In this document: positions 63,902-64,000 of the stretch, in pieces
Position numbering within the stretch: the first letter of the stretch is position 1
Layout of the letters: the number at the start of each line of letters is the position of its first letter
Assembly: GCA_004794785.1 (NCBI GenBank)
Contig: SJOL01007106.1
Span: 48,897 to 112,896, forward strand
DNA length: 64,000 nucleotides
From: Opisthorchis felineus
Taxonomy: Eukaryota > Platyhelminthes > Trematoda > Opisthorchiida > Opisthorchiidae
Direction: 5' to 3'
Position numbers and translations under genes: made by a program
The notes under the pieces: model-generated
Databases searched by the model: none
What the model was told of the DNA's origin: nothing
What the model saw: the letters and a program-made list of their open reading frames with translations, nothing else

Positions 63902-63962
63902 CCAGGGGCCAGTCAACACATGTGACCACGTGATGTGGACCACGTGATTGAAGGATAAGCGG
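63886..63962. repeat. Perfect 16-bp inverted repeat between facing SINE heads
   Basis: The arms CCGCTTATCCTTCAAT (63886-63901) and ATTGAAGGATAAGCGG (63947-63962) are exact complements. The 45-nt spacer contains GACCACGTGAT twice (63924-63934 and 63938-63948), each with a CACGTG palindrome. Confidence 0.9.
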
Positions 63963-64000
63963 CGCTGTTGCCTGACTAAGTGCCAGTTAACCACACTGTT
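63924..64000 (+). mobile_element. Group 2 SINE head, cut by window end
   Basis: GACCACGTGATGTGG, ATTGAAGGATAAGCGGCGCT, GCCTGACTAAGTGCCAG and TTAACCACACTGTT match the head of the copy at 50444 and the head of the minus copy next to it. The box A, box B and hammerhead would lie beyond base 64000. Confidence 0.75.

Noticed and set aside
1..64000. CRISPR arrays, bacterial operons, prophage or plasmid features
   Set aside because: No regularly spaced repeats, no long or closely packed coding frames and no ribosome-binding-site patterns were seen.

Overview
This window looks like non-coding DNA from a metazoan, most likely a flatworm (trematode-like), made of introns or intergenic sequence. The composition is AT-rich, roughly 40% G+C by eye. 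There are no operons, no long coding regions and no ribosome-binding-site/start patterns. Reading frames never exceed about 140 codons on either strand, which is close to what I would expect by chance in 64 kb of such DNA. I recognise no protein family with confidence.

The best-supported content is a set of old tRNA-derived SINEs that each carry a small hammerhead ribozyme (HHR) module. I see two groups. Group 1 is at 7.15-7.36 kb (-), 10.10-10.31 kb (-) and 10.52-10.83 kb (+). Group 2 is at 33.54-33.78 kb (+), 50.15-50.30 kb (+), 50.44-50.68 kb (+), 63.71-63.90 kb (-) and 63.92-64.00 kb (+, cut by the window edge). The groups differ in their tRNA-like heads but share the ribozyme and a similar 3' part. 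Six copies align without gaps over 45 nt: stem I, CTGATGA, 4-nt stem II, 6-nt loop, 4-nt stem II, GAAAC, 7 nt ending in the cleavage triplet, stem I. This architecture (type I, stem III of about 2 bp) is that of the schistosome Sm-alpha SINE hammerhead, and it is the main reason for the flatworm assignment. Only the copy at 10659-10703 keeps the complete core and the GTC cleavage triplet. The others are decayed.

Layout: 0-7.1 kb, nothing recognised; 7.1-10.9 kb, group 1 SINE cluster including an inverted pair; 11-33.5 kb, nothing recognised apart from simple repeats and a few splice-bounded open segments; 33.5-36.1 kb, a group 2 SINE and a weaker hammerhead/Penelope-like motif inside the longest open frame; 39.9-40.0 kb, a tRNA-Leu-like relic; 48.4-52.7 kb, a repeat nest with two group 2 SINEs, two other tRNA-like fragments and a diverged direct repeat; 52.7-63.7 kb, nothing recognised; 63.7-64.0 kb, two group 2 SINEs head to head.

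The four candidate exons listed are weak: they have correct splice-like borders and an open frame but no recognised homology. They could be chance.
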